NCBI RefSeq assembly: GCF_026001925.1 | Contig: NZ_AP021869.1 | Coordinates: 1,116,001 to 1,180,000 of the forward strand | Length of the DNA stretch: 64,000 nucleotides | Direction of reading: 5' to 3' | From: Vibrio gangliei | GTDB lineage: Bacteria > Pseudomonadota > Gammaproteobacteria > Enterobacterales > Vibrionaceae | Part shown: piece by piece, positions 18,261 through 27,480 of the stretch | Layout: every line of letters starts with the position of its first letter | Position numbering within the stretch: the stretch's first letter is position 1 | The notes under the pieces: model-generated | Told to the model about the DNA's origin: nothing | The model's input: only the letters and a program-made list of their open reading frames with translations | Database searches by the model: none | Translations under genes and position numbers: made by a program

Positions 18261-18470
18261 TTAATCAAAATCACTTTTACACATATCAATCGCGCCATAT
18301 AAGTCATCATGACTGAGGCGTTTTTTATCTAACCTTGCCTTTGTTTCAGCCCCTAATGCTTGCAGTTTTTTGCGGTTATCTGCTGTTTGGCGTAACCCAG
18401 CATGACGTAGGCAGTTATTGAGTTCGTGGTCTTCGCTAAAGTTAACGTATTTGCTATCTAAAGATGCCAT
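18261..18470 (-). CDS. small conserved-looking protein, unknown
   Basis: A 69-residue soluble protein, charged and helical (ELNNCLRHAGLRQTADNRKKLQALGAETKARLDKKRLSHDDLYGAIDMCKSDFD). It contains two Cys. The start is fixed by AAGGAGATCC just before ATG 18470, a strong ribosome binding site; the longer frame to 18503 has no such signal. It is flanked by hairpins on both sides, which argues for a real independent gene. I do not recognise its family. Confidence 0.7.
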   Translation of the reverse strand: MASLDSKYVNFSEDHELNNCLRHAGLRQTADNRKKLQALGAETKARLDKKRLSHDDLYGAIDMCKSDFD

Positions 18471-18603
18471 AAGGATCTCCTTGTTTATGGTTGATAGGTA
18501 CAACGTAATCTTTAGGAGTATAGATATTAAATTTGAAGTAGGTCGAAAAAATTTGGTTGGTATTGAAATATAAGAAGAAAGGAAAAGGGTTTGTCAGAAG
18601 GGC

Positions 18604-18634
18604 GAAAGCCCGATGTTGGTAGCATCGGGCTTTC
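18604..18634. terminator. terminator downstream of rplY
   Basis: Perfect 12-bp arms GAAAGCCCGATG (18604-18615) and CATCGGGCTTTC (18623-18634) enclose a 7-nt loop. The position, 87 bp after the rplY stop, fits the rplY transcript. The better T-run is on the plus strand (TTTCTAATTTTT), so it can work in either direction. Confidence 0.75.
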
Positions 18635-18720
18635 TAATTTTTATTGAGTTTCGATTGGTAAAGTCGAGTTCAATATTATGCAAAAGGTGGATTTATCCGA
18701 AAAATTCCTTGGTAGGGGAA

Positions 18721-18999
18721 TTAGATACGGATGAAGTCCATGTGCTCAACTTTTGGCTTGAACGCGTGACGTTGAACGTCTTGTGGCTTAACTTTAAGCT
18801 CTTTGCCGTCAACCACTAGAGTGATGCCTTCGTAGAATTCAGGCTTGTCCATTTGGTTGATAATTTCATCGTGGTCTAGAGCGATAGAAACAGGTGCTGC
18901 TTCACCACCGTAAACGATTGCTGGGAATTGACCAGCGTGACGTAGGCGGCGGCTCGCACCCTTACCTAGTTCAGTACGTACTACTGCTTCGAATTTCAT
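18721..18999 (-). CDS. rplY: 50S ribosomal protein L25
   Basis: Short form of L25 (92 aa), which binds 5S rRNA in the large subunit. The sequence [32 protein letters not shown] and the end VEHMDFIRI are characteristic. The start is ATG 18999, with GAGAG 8 nt upstream; the track to 19014 would add five unlikely residues. This is a single-gene unit with its own terminator. Confidence 0.96.
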   Translation of the reverse strand: MKFEAVVRTELGKGASRRLRHAGQFPAIVYGGEAAPVSIALDHDEIINQMDKPEFYEGITLVVDGKELKVKPQDVQRHAFKPKVEHMDFIRI

Positions 19000-19146
19000 A
19001 GTATTTACTCTCAAATTAGTAAATTAAAAGATGTTTAATCACATAGCGACCTAGTGATTAAGCGCAGTTTCAATAGCATTAAAAGATTAAAGCATTGAAA
19101 CGAGCGCGGATACTATCATTCAAACCGTTTCTGAGCAATAGAAATG

Positions 19147-20163
19147 TCATGCTGGTTTATGAGAAATACTGTCTCTTAATTCAATGATAAAACCTAAATC
19201 TATCGTTGAATTGACAATAGGTTTGCCATTTAATCGATTGAGAATTTGTTGAGCCGATATTACGCCTATTTGTTCTCTTGGGGTCACTACCGTCGCCAAT
19301 TTAGGAACCATAATGTTAGACAGGTCATGACCGTGGAACCCTGCGATACCAATATCTTGTGGCACTTGAATACCAAGGCGCTGGCATTCATAGATTGCCC
19401 CTACGGCTAAATCATCATTAGTACAAAATATACCGTCGGTATTTGGATGTTCTTCTAGTGCTTTATGCAGGAGGTCTGCACCTAAGCTAAATGAGGAAGC
19501 ATGGGTTGTTTGCAAGCTAACGGGTTGCAGGCCGTGAGAAAGCATTGCGGCTTCGTAACCCGCCAATTTAAGCCTCGTGCGGACATCTAATCGAGCGGCA
19601 AAATAAATGATGTTGTGATGACCATGCTCAATCATGGCATTCGTCATGGCTTTAGCTGCCGCGTGATTATCAAACCCAATAGCCTGTTCTAAAAATGGCG
19701 ACGAAGTATCCATGATCTCAATCACTGGAACGCCAGCTGTTTTGATCATTTTACGAGTGCGTTCGCTGTGGTGGCTTTCGGATAAAATGAGAGCATCAAC
19801 ATTGTAAGATAATAGCATCTCAACGTTTTTTTCTTCCTGATCAATGCTATAGCTGTAGTGGGCTAACATGAGTTGGTAACCAGCAGGTTCGGTTATGCTT
19901 TCTATACCACGAATAATTTCAGCAAAGACTTGGTTAGTTAAAGAGGGGACAAGAACACCTATTGCATGGCTTTTTGCATTCGACAAAATATCGGGAGCTC
20001 GGTTAGGGATATACCCTAGGTCTTCAACCGCTTGGGTAATCTTTTCCCTTAATGCTTGTGAAACATTATTAGGATCTCGAAGGCATCGGCTGACGGTCAT
20101 TTTTGTCACGCCAACTTGTTCTGCGACATCTTGTAGGGTTGGGCGTTTGTTTTTTGTCACCAT
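19147..20163 (-). CDS. gntR: LacI-family gluconate repressor GntR
   Basis: This 338-residue LacI-family regulator has an N-terminal DNA-binding domain (PTLQDVAEQVGVTKMTVSRCLRDP), a hinge ending GYIPNRAPDILSNAKS and a sugar-binding core (IGVLVPSLTNQVFAEIIRGIE, FCTNDDLAVGAIYECQRLG, AGFHGHDLSN). The residue pattern follows E. coli GntR closely, including the whole recognition helix. It probably represses the transporter-kinase-dehydrogenase operon just upstream, whose promoter carries two GntR palindromes, and is released by gluconate. Confidence 0.93.
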   Translation of the reverse strand: MVTKNKRPTLQDVAEQVGVTKMTVSRCLRDPNNVSQALREKITQAVEDLGYIPNRAPDILSNAKSHAIGVLVPSLTNQVFAEIIRGIESITEPAGYQLMLAHYSYSIDQEEKNVEMLLSYNVDALILSESHHSERTRKMIKTAGVPVIEIMDTSSPFLEQAIGFDNHAAAKAMTNAMIEHGHHNIIYFAARLDVRTRLKLAGYEAAMLSHGLQPVSLQTTHASSFSLGADLLHKALEEHPNTDGIFCTNDDLAVGAIYECQRLGIQVPQDIGIAGFHGHDLSNIMVPKLATVVTPREQIGVISAQQILNRLNGKPIVNSTIDLGFIIELRDSISHKPA

Positions 20164-20263
20164 GATAATTCTAATATTACTAACGGTTAGAAACGAAAAG
20201 GGAAGTCTAAGATTTAAGTGAACCGAGCTATAGCGGAAGACTATAGCACGGTTATGGTTTTGA

Positions 20264-21763
20264 TTAACGCTTCACTTCTACTCTAGGTGATTGACTCCAT
20301 TCAACATGATATTTTTCCGATTCAGGTTGGTCGATTCTAGAATAGGTGTGAGACCCGAAGTAATCTCGTTGCGCTTGCAATAAATTCGCAGGTAGAGTCT
20401 CGCATCGCATAGAGTCAAAATAGCTCAGTGCAGAGCTAATACCTGGCATAGGTATCCCGCTTAAGCTTGTATTGGCCACCACGTGTCTCCAATTAAGTTG
20501 TCGGTTGGATAACTCTGTCGCAAAATGTTCGTCAAAGAGTAAATTCTCTAGACTCGGATTGTTAGTGAATGCATTGGCAATATCTTGTAAGAAAGTCGCT
20601 CTAATAATACATCCAGCCCGCCAACCTTTAGCTATATTGACAAAATTAAGTGTCCAATCTTTATGAGCTGATAGGGTTCTCATAAGGTCGAATCCTTGAG
20701 CATAAGCACAAAGTTTTGCACAGTAGAGCGCATCATGCAGTTGATTGATTGTTGATGTGAGATCTAACTTTTGACTACTCAGGGTTTCAGCTGGTAAGAA
20801 CTTTGCTCCCAAAGTACGCTGTGATTTTAAACTGCTTAATGAACGAGCATATACTGACTGGGCGATGGTCGGGGTTGGGCATCCAAACTCAAGGCTGTTG
20901 ATTGCGGTCCATGTCCCCGTACCTTTTTGTCCCGCTTTATCTAAAATCATCTCAACCAAAGCATGATCGCTAGCGAAGTCTTTTTGTTTAAGGATATCTG
21001 CTGTAATTTCAATCAAATAGCTATTGAGTACACCTTGATTCCATTGGGCAAAAATATCACCGATTTCATCTGAAGTTAACTTTAGAATGTCACGTAGATA
21101 ATGGTATACCTCACAGATTAACTGCATATCGGCATATTCAATCCCATTGTGTACCATTTTGACAAAATGGCCTGAACCTGTCGGCCCTGTATAGGTTGCG
21201 CAAGGTTCACCGGAATGTTGAGGTGGAACAGGTAAGCCCTGGTTGTCCACTTTCGCTGCAATAGCATTCCACATAGGTTGGATATGTTTCCAAGCTTGTT
21301 GTGAACCACTTGCCATGAGCGCTGCGCCATAGCGAGCGCCTTGTTCTCCACCGGAAACAGCCGTTGTAAAAAACTCAAGTTTTCCTTGATATTGCTTTTC
21401 ACGTTCAATGGTGTCTGTCCATAAACTATTACCGGTATCAATCACAATATCTTGTGGCTCTAATCCAACATCTAATAATTGGGTAATGACTTGGTCAACA
21501 ATGTTACCAGCAGGCAATGATAGTGCGATGATGCGTGGCGATGAAAGGCTTGCAATAATCGCAGCTAATGAATCACAGTAGGTAAAACTCCCTTTATTTA
21601 ATTGCTTTGCTTCTCGCGCTGTCTGGTCTAAATGTTGTGAATTCACATCAAAACCAGCGACGTTGAATTGGTTATCAAGTAGGTTCAAGGTTAAGCTTTT
21701 TCCCATTACGCCTAAACCAATCATCGCAATATGGTTATGAGTTGGTGCAATTGAATTGTTCAT
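20264..21763 (-). CDS. gnd: 6-phosphogluconate dehydrogenase, decarboxylating (divergent type)
   Basis: It oxidises 6-phosphogluconate to ribulose 5-phosphate and CO2. The N-terminal Rossmann motif is GLGVMGKSLTLNL. The catalytic segment GHFVKMVHNGIEYADMQL has the Lys and Glu, and DKAGQKGTGTW is intact. At 499 aa it is longer than the common 468-483 aa enzymes, and AVSGGEQGARYGAALMASG differs from the usual AVSGGEEGARYGPSLMPGG, so it is a divergent paralogue type. Start at ATG 21763: it overlaps the gntK stop as ATGA and has AAGGA 6 nt upstream. Vibrios commonly have another gnd near zwf (family knowledge), so this copy may be dedicated to gluconate. Confidence 0.92.
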   Translation of the reverse strand: MNNSIAPTHNHIAMIGLGVMGKSLTLNLLDNQFNVAGFDVNSQHLDQTAREAKQLNKGSFTYCDSLAAIIASLSSPRIIALSLPAGNIVDQVITQLLDVGLEPQDIVIDTGNSLWTDTIEREKQYQGKLEFFTTAVSGGEQGARYGAALMASGSQQAWKHIQPMWNAIAAKVDNQGLPVPPQHSGEPCATYTGPTGSGHFVKMVHNGIEYADMQLICEVYHYLRDILKLTSDEIGDIFAQWNQGVLNSYLIEITADILKQKDFASDHALVEMILDKAGQKGTGTWTAINSLEFGCPTPTIAQSVYARSLSSLKSQRTLGAKFLPAETLSSQKLDLTSTINQLHDALYCAKLCAYAQGFDLMRTLSAHKDWTLNFVNIAKGWRAGCIIRATFLQDIANAFTNNPSLENLLFDEHFATELSNRQLNWRHVVANTSLSGIPMPGISSALSYFDSMRCETLPANLLQAQRDYFGSHTYSRIDQPESEKYHVEWSQSPRVEVKR

Positions 21764-22266
21764 TCGCATTCCTTGTTTATATTCAGCTTGTGTTTGATTG
21801 TGTTTAAAACATCTTCGACAGTAGGGCGTATATCGATGAATATGGCTTCATTTGGGTTCGGCTCTATGAGTGTTTCGAATTGACTTTCAAGCATTGATTT
21901 ACCATTGAACCAATGGTTTCCTCTTTTTTGATGCCTTTGCCAGATGGTGTCAAAATCGCCTTGTAAATAAACGATGGTTAACTCTTCATTATCTTGTCGC
22001 AAAATATCGCGGTACTGTGGTTTGAGTGCGGAGCAGGCAACTACTGCACATTCATTTTCAATAAAAAGACGATTTAATGTGTGTAGCCAATCAATACGGT
22101 CTTCATCAGTTAATGGCGTACCTTGGCGCATTTTGTCTACATTACTCTGTGGGTGAAAATCATCACCATCAAAAAATGGGTATTGAATACTTTGGGCTAA
22201 TAGCTGGCCTATGTGGCTCTTTCCACAGCCAGAAACTCCCATTACTAATATTTTTTTATGATCCAT
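21760..22266 (-). CDS. gntK: gluconokinase
   Basis: 168 residues that phosphorylate gluconate to 6-phosphogluconate with ATP. The P-loop GVSGCGKS (residues 10-17) is followed by FFDGDDFHPQSNVDKMRQGTPLTDEDRIDWL, the gluconokinase signature. It translates directly into gnd through a 4-nt ATGA overlap and follows the TRAP permease gene, so import, phosphorylation and oxidation are encoded together. Confidence 0.96.
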   Translation of the reverse strand: MDHKKILVMGVSGCGKSHIGQLLAQSIQYPFFDGDDFHPQSNVDKMRQGTPLTDEDRIDWLHTLNRLFIENECAVVACSALKPQYRDILRQDNEELTIVYLQGDFDTIWQRHQKRGNHWFNGKSMLESQFETLIEPNPNEAIFIDIRPTVEDVLNTIKHKLNINKECE

Positions 22267-22320
22267 AATTACTGCCTTAGCTAAGCCTTGAAATAAGGCT
22301 TAGCGTTGTTATATGAGGAG

Positions 22321-23643
22321 TTACTGCCACCATAGGGCCAATTGAGGGAAAATAATCACCAGTGATAACGCGATAATTTGTAAGCCGATAAAAGGTAGCA
22401 AGGAGGTGAAGATTTCACCTAGGCTGATGTCTTTAGGCGCTACTGACTTCAAATAAAAAGCGGCGGGACCAAAAGGTGGTGATAAGAATGACACTTGCAT
22501 ATTCAAGCAGAACACCACACCGAACCAGATAGGATCAAAACCTAAATTGATGATGATAGGGACAAAAATTGGCATAGTAAGCAGCGCCACCCCGACCCAG
22601 TCTAAGAACATGCCAAGAACCAGTAGAATGACCATCATGATGAGTAGTGTACCCATTGCATGCCCACCACTTAGTGCGAGAATGGTTTCTTCTACGAAAT
22701 CAATTCCGCCCATTAGGTTGTAAACTCCCACCAATGCAGTCGCGCCGATACCAATCCAAATAATCATGCCGCAGGTACGCATGGTTGCGATGGCACTCTC
22801 TTTCAGCATATTCCAATTCATTTCTTTTCGAATTAGGGCGCTTATCATGATACCTACTACACCTAATGCCGAGGCTTCCGTGACCGATGCCACACCGGTA
22901 TAGATACTGCCAAGAACAATGGCAACAGAGAGAATTGGAAAAAACAGGGCTTTAAAATAACTAGGGCGATTTTTCGCGTCTTCAGCTAATTCTTCTTCTG
23001 TAGGTAAGGGGGCCAAGCTAGGGTTTAAAAAGCTGCGAATTAAAACATAAGCAATATATAGCAGTGCAAGAATCAGCGCAGGGACGAATGAAGCTTTGAA
23101 TAAGTCACCAATCGATACACTGGCTGTTAAGCCATAAATGATTAACACAATACTCGGAGGTAGCATGGTACCTAATGCTCCGCCAGCACAAGTGGTACCA
23201 ATGGCTAATTTGCGGTCATAACCTAAACGAAGCATTTGAGGCAGAGCAAGTATGCCAAGCAGGACAGTTTCACCACCAATCACGCCTGACATCGAAGCGA
23301 GTAAGACCGCGACTAATAGAGTTTGTACGGCAACGCCACCACGGACTTTACGCCCAACAGATTTCATCGCATCGAATAAATCGCGAGCAATGCCGGATCG
23401 ATCAAGTAATGCTGCCATGAGTACGAACATGGGAACAGCAAGGAAAATGTAGCCATCAACAAAGCTAAACATGCGGCTAGAGATCAATGGTAAAGCATCT
23501 ACTCCAAACCACCCTAAGGTGAAAAATAAGGCGACAAAACCCGTCACAAAGGCTAATTGCATGCCAGTGAGTAATAAGCCAATCATCATAACGAGCATGA
23601 GTAAACTGGCATAACCGATACCTAGAGCAGACAAATCAAACAT
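22321..23643 (-). CDS. TRAP transporter large permease (DctM family), probably gluconate
   Basis: 440 residues with about 12 membrane helices and DctM features (AVPMFVLMAALLDRSGIARDLFDA, GGETVLLGILALPQM, GTMLPPSIVLIIYG). It forms the ion-coupled translocation channel of a tripartite transporter driven by a sodium or proton gradient. It overlaps the small-permease gene by 8 nt, with AAGGAG upstream of ATG 23643. Substrate assignment to gluconate is inference from the kinase, dehydrogenase and GntR in the same unit. Confidence 0.92.
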   Translation of the reverse strand: MFDLSALGIGYASLLMLVMMIGLLLTGMQLAFVTGFVALFFTLGWFGVDALPLISSRMFSFVDGYIFLAVPMFVLMAALLDRSGIARDLFDAMKSVGRKVRGGVAVQTLLVAVLLASMSGVIGGETVLLGILALPQMLRLGYDRKLAIGTTCAGGALGTMLPPSIVLIIYGLTASVSIGDLFKASFVPALILALLYIAYVLIRSFLNPSLAPLPTEEELAEDAKNRPSYFKALFFPILSVAIVLGSIYTGVASVTEASALGVVGIMISALIRKEMNWNMLKESAIATMRTCGMIIWIGIGATALVGVYNLMGGIDFVEETILALSGGHAMGTLLIMMVILLVLGMFLDWVGVALLTMPIFVPIIINLGFDPIWFGVVFCLNMQVSFLSPPFGPAAFYLKSVAPKDISLGEIFTSLLPFIGLQIIALSLVIIFPQLALWWQ

Positions 23644-24187
23644 CTTTATTACTCCTTAAAGACTTGATTTCATAGATGATATGAAGAATGAACTGTACAG
23701 AAAGAATGCAAAAAATAATAAAGATAAGCGCCTTTAACAGTGCTGGATATGGGGGATTGAAATAAGAGCCTGATGTTTCTAGTCGGAACTCACCCCATGG
23801 TGTAAACCAAGCAGTTTTTGTCATGGTGTAAGAAGCCCATGCCATCATCAATGAGAATGCTAGCCCAACAATGTGGTGAACCATATTTAATACGCGACGT
23901 GTTTTTGCTGATACAGCGTCATAGATTAACACCACTCTGACATGCTTATCTGTGGCAAAAGCATAGATACCACCAATAACGAATAAACTGCCACCGACAA
24001 ATGAAGCCGTTTCATGAACCCAGGTCGTTGGTGCATCAAATACATAGCGCATTAATACTTCATAGAAAGAAATAAACACGGTGAAAATAAATAGCAGGCT
24101 CAGTGCATGGCTTATTTTTATGATCCAACGATCTAGGCGGTTTTTCGGCGCCTCATCATGTTCATGAGAATTAGGAACATCTTGCAT
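23636..24187 (-). CDS. TRAP transporter small permease (DctQ family)
   Basis: 183 residues with four membrane helices (LSLLFIFTVFISFYEVLMRYVF, TASFVGGSLFVIGGIYAF, IVGLAFSLMMAWASYTM, LLKALIFIIFCILSVQFILHIIY) and DctQ-type MRYVFDAPTTWVHE. It pairs with the large permease encoded by the overlapping next gene. The N-terminus is charged and cytoplasmic. Confidence 0.92.
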   Translation of the reverse strand: MQDVPNSHEHDEAPKNRLDRWIIKISHALSLLFIFTVFISFYEVLMRYVFDAPTTWVHETASFVGGSLFVIGGIYAFATDKHVRVVLIYDAVSAKTRRVLNMVHHIVGLAFSLMMAWASYTMTKTAWFTPWGEFRLETSGSYFNPPYPALLKALIFIIFCILSVQFILHIIYEIKSLRSNKDV

Positions 24188-24261
24188 AAAACAACCTATT
24201 GAAAAGCGAATAAGATAAATGAGGAGGGCGAAGAATAACCCTCCGAATTGAGATTTACGAG

Positions 24262-25275
24262 TTACAGTAATCCATTTTCTTCAAGGTATTTAGTCACTGA
24301 ATCGTAGACTTTTTGTGCGTTAGGTGAACGTTCAGCAAATACTTTCCACTGTGTTTTGGCGATAGCTCGGAACTTTTTACGTTCTTCTGCTGACCAATTG
24401 TGGATGGTGATGTTTGGATCTTTCTCTGCTTGTGCAACGGCTGCTTGGTCAGCAATACGAAGCTCAGTGGTCATATCATTAGCAAAATCACGTACAGATA
24501 CCGTTAGGATTTCTTGTAGATCTGGCGACATTTTGTCCCATTTCTTCTGGCTGATGGATACGTCGATTAAAGGTAGAGAGTGAAAGCCAGGTTGGACTGG
24601 ATGAGAGGCAATGTCATTCATGCCTGCTTTTTGATTGGTTGAAAATACGGTGTAATCCGCAGCATCAATAACGCCTTTGCTTAACCCTGTGAAAACTTCA
24701 GAACCAGGTAAGTTAACGGGCGTAGCACCTGCTGCTGCAAAAACTTGCTGAACAAGACCTTCCGGCGCACGAATTTTTAGACCTTTTAGATCGTCAACAC
24801 CATCAAGAGGGACTTTTGATACTAATGATTCCACACCCGTTGTTGAACCACCAATAAACTTCACACCGTATGGTTTGTATAGCTCGGTCATTAATTCATA
24901 ACCACCACCATAGTTAATGTATTGCAATAGTTGTCCTGTATTAGACCAAGCGCCAACCATGTTACCGATTAAACCAAATGCAGGATCTTTACCTGAGAAA
25001 TACTCAGTAGCAGTAAGTTGTCCATCTAAGATGCCTTGGCGAATAGCATCCAGAGTTTCTGTGTTTTTTACCACACTACCTACAGGCAGTAGTGAAATTT
25101 TAATGCGTCCAGCAGACATAGTTTCAACACTTTTTGCCCATTTTTGCTGAACTTGAAAGTTTTTATCGCCAGAGGGATCTGAGGATTGAATTTTAAGGTT
25201 AAAGTCAGCAGCAAGAGCGGAAGTCGAAACTATCCCAGCGAGAGCCGCAGTAAGCAGAGTTCGTGTAAATTTCAT
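24262..25275 (-). CDS. TRAP transporter substrate-binding protein (DctP family)
   Basis: 337 residues with a Sec signal peptide (cleavage after SALA, about residue 22). The mature periplasmic binding protein shows DctP motifs (LKIRAPEGLVQQVFAAAGATPVNLPGSEVFTGLSKGVIDAADYT) with the conserved Arg that usually contacts a substrate carboxylate. It is the first gene of the operon, after two GntR operators. AAAGGAC lies 7 nt before ATG 25275. The ligand is probably gluconate by context. Confidence 0.93.
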   Translation of the reverse strand: MKFTRTLLTAALAGIVSTSALAADFNLKIQSSDPSGDKNFQVQQKWAKSVETMSAGRIKISLLPVGSVVKNTETLDAIRQGILDGQLTATEYFSGKDPAFGLIGNMVGAWSNTGQLLQYINYGGGYELMTELYKPYGVKFIGGSTTGVESLVSKVPLDGVDDLKGLKIRAPEGLVQQVFAAAGATPVNLPGSEVFTGLSKGVIDAADYTVFSTNQKAGMNDIASHPVQPGFHSLPLIDVSISQKKWDKMSPDLQEILTVSVRDFANDMTTELRIADQAAVAQAEKDPNITIHNWSAEERKKFRAIAKTQWKVFAERSPNAQKVYDSVTKYLEENGLL

Positions 25276-25329
25276 TCTATAGTCCTTTTAGTTGCACGTT
25301 CATACACTATTAATAGCGTATAAGTTCCG

Positions 25330-25335
25330 ATTATA
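25330..25335 (-). promoter_or_regulatory. predicted -10 box of the gluconate operon
   Basis: ATTATA on the plus strand reads TATAAT on the minus strand, 55 bp before the dctP start and immediately downstream (in transcription direction) of the first GntR palindrome. No good -35 hexamer is visible at 16-18 bp; that position falls inside the operator. Confidence 0.5.
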
Positions 25336-25343
25336 AGTGTAAT

Positions 25344-25355
25344 GTTACCGGTAAC
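25344..25355. promoter_or_regulatory. GntR operator 1
   Basis: GTTACCGGTAAC is a perfect 12-bp palindrome within ATGTTACCGGTAACTT, matching the known GntR operator core (ATGTTACCGGTAACAT). It overlaps the predicted -35 region of the TRAP operon promoter, so binding should block polymerase. Confidence 0.88.
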
Positions 25356-25368
25356 TTGTTATTAAGAT

Positions 25369-25380
25369 GTTACCGGTAAC
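25369..25380. promoter_or_regulatory. GntR operator 2
   Basis: A second identical GTTACCGGTAAC palindrome, 25 bp centre to centre from operator 1. The spacing is between two and three helical turns. Paired operators could allow tighter repression. Confidence 0.86.
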
Positions 25381-25624
25381 TATAGCCTGGTGCTATTAAC
25401 TTGATCACAAAAATCACTCAGTGAAATAAAACTTGCACTGTTATCGATGGTGGAAATAAGAAGGATAGGTTGGGAAGGTATAGTAAAGGCGACATTTATG
25501 TGCGAAATGTTAGGGTCTGTTGACCTTTCGTTAAGTCTCATTTACTTAGAATAACTAAGCAGCAATCGACTCGCCTAAAATTTCTTTATCTCGAACAAAA
25601 TTTAATCACGAAAATCAACAGCCC

Positions 25625-27415
25625 TTAGGAAAGCTCATCAGCAAAAATCTTATCGCGAATTTTCCAAAATCGGCCTGATTTTCTCGCAATGATAAACAAA
25701 GGCAAGCGGAAGCGATGTTGATGATTAACCACTTTAGTTGGTGTACTTTCCTCAAAAGGGCGATGTCTATCGGCAAGATGTGGTCGAACAAATTGCTCGG
25801 CAAAAATTTGTTTTTGTTTTTTGGTATTGAGTGACCAAAACTCATGAACTAATGCGTGGGGCTGATCATCATTACTTTCGCCAGAGTAGGTGACTTTAAG
25901 CTGGGACTTACCATCTTGGGTTTTATGGACATTAAGCTCCATGTCTTTACATTCAAACACTAAAGCATCTTTTAAATTAAGAGCGTCACGCAGTTTTTTA
26001 TCAGGGTCGACTAGGGTGGCATCGCATTGGTGGCAGATACGCGCTGCGATATCATTATCCGCACCACATTCAGAGCAAAACTTAGCTTTAAAACGATAGT
26101 CGCAATGTTCACGTTCACCAGTAGGTTGTTCGTGTTCATCAAGTACTTCAAAGTAGCCTTGGCAACGACGGCCGTAATGTTCGATTAACATGCCATTGCT
26201 ATCGAGTTTACCCCAGAATGTATTATTAAAACCGCAAGCAGGGCATGGGATGGTGACGCTGTCACTATTTGGATCTGGCTTTACTTCTCCGACTTCCGGC
26301 TGATAGAGGTCGTAATTATTGCCCGCGTAGTCTAATACTAAGCATTCTTGTTTATTTTCCGCTAGGCGAAGCCCTCGGCCAATGATTTGTTGGTATAAGC
26401 TCACTGACTCGGTAGGGCGTAAAATTGCAATGAGATCGACATGTGGTGCATCAAAACCTGTGGTTAATACTGAAACATTGACGAGAAACTTGATTTGCTT
26501 GTATTTGAATTCATTAATGATTCGGTCGCGCTCGCTTTGGTGAGTGTCACCAATGACTAATGCCGATTGTTCAGGCGGTAATAAGCTTAAAATTTCTTGC
26601 GCGTGGCGAACCGTTGCAGCAAAAATCATGACGCCTTGTTTGTCTTTGGCAAGTTCAATAATTTGCTGAACGATTTGTGGTGTTGCACGTTTCGATTGCT
26701 CTATCACTAAATCGAGGTCCGCTTCTTTATAGCGCCCTGCCAATGCTGGTTTTAAGTGCGAAAAGTCATAACTTAATACTGGGGCATCGATCATTCGGGC
26801 AGGGGTCAAAAAGCCTTCGTCGAGTAAGTATTGAATGGGGAGTTCAAAGATACAATCACGAAAAAAACGAGGCTCTTGTGAGCGTACTTGGCCTGATTTT
26901 CCGCGCACCTGATATTGATAAATCCAACCCATACCTAAGCGATAAGGTGTTGCGGTTAAGCCGAGTATTTTAATGCCCGGATTGACGTTCTGTAAGTGTG
27001 AAATGACCTTTCGGTAGCTGCTTTTCGGGTTATCAGGCACACGATGACACTCATCGATGACCAGCAATGAGAATTGGTTCGCGAACGCATCAAGATTACG
27101 CACCACCGATTGAACGGAAGCAAACACCACTTGTTCTTCGGTTTCTTTACGACCTAATCCTGCGGAAAAAATGCTGCCTTTAAGTGGTCTATCTTCGGTG
27201 GAATAACTTTCGTATTTGGCGTGGTTTTGCTCCACTAGCTCTTTCACGTGGGTCAGCATTAAAACGCGCCCTTTAGCCAATCGAGCCAATTCTGCAATCA
27301 CTAAACTCTTACCTGCACCGGTTGGTAATACGATCACGGCTGGGTCGTTACTGCGACGGAAATAATGGATAACTGCTTTTACAGAGTCGGCTTGATAGGG
27401 TCGGAGATTGAACAT
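25625..27415 (-). CDS. radD: RadD (YejH) DEAD/DEAH helicase
   Basis: This superfamily 2 helicase-like protein (596 aa) is involved in double-strand break and interstrand crosslink repair in E. coli. It has LRPYQADSV (Q-like motif), Walker A LPTGAGKS (about 36-43), DECHR (motif II), TATPYR (motif III) and QIIGRGLRL (motif VI). The C-terminus has two cysteine clusters (CPACGF and CSECGADND...CHQCD), likely zinc ribbons. No clear ribosome binding site is seen before ATG 27415, but the start fits the family (MFNLRPYQ). Confidence 0.93.
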   Translation of the reverse strand: MFNLRPYQADSVKAVIHYFRRSNDPAVIVLPTGAGKSLVIAELARLAKGRVLMLTHVKELVEQNHAKYESYSTEDRPLKGSIFSAGLGRKETEEQVVFASVQSVVRNLDAFANQFSLLVIDECHRVPDNPKSSYRKVISHLQNVNPGIKILGLTATPYRLGMGWIYQYQVRGKSGQVRSQEPRFFRDCIFELPIQYLLDEGFLTPARMIDAPVLSYDFSHLKPALAGRYKEADLDLVIEQSKRATPQIVQQIIELAKDKQGVMIFAATVRHAQEILSLLPPEQSALVIGDTHQSERDRIINEFKYKQIKFLVNVSVLTTGFDAPHVDLIAILRPTESVSLYQQIIGRGLRLAENKQECLVLDYAGNNYDLYQPEVGEVKPDPNSDSVTIPCPACGFNNTFWGKLDSNGMLIEHYGRRCQGYFEVLDEHEQPTGEREHCDYRFKAKFCSECGADNDIAARICHQCDATLVDPDKKLRDALNLKDALVFECKDMELNVHKTQDGKSQLKVTYSGESNDDQPHALVHEFWSLNTKKQKQIFAEQFVRPHLADRHRPFEESTPTKVVNHQHRFRLPLFIIARKSGRFWKIRDKIFADELS

Positions 27416-27480
27416 GGTAAATAAGCGTATGACAAAGAAGGTGAGAGGATAATCGGTTTGGGCGGGAAATGCTAGTTACG

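Larger units (their letters stand above)
25276..25624. other. intergenic region: dctP promoter plus unassigned sequence
   Basis: The 349-bp gap has the gluconate operon promoter and operators in its dctP-proximal part (to about 25380). The rest, up to the radD stop, has no ORF with a good start. I note only an 11-bp odd palindrome (TCACTCAGTGA, 25414-25424) and a weak CTTAG/CTAAG hairpin near 25544-25558. Confidence 0.5.

Noticed and set aside
25500..25560. Insertion-sequence end (AGGGTCTGTTGACC-like segment)
   Set aside because: Only a short string resembles element ends; no partner end or target duplication is visible nearby.
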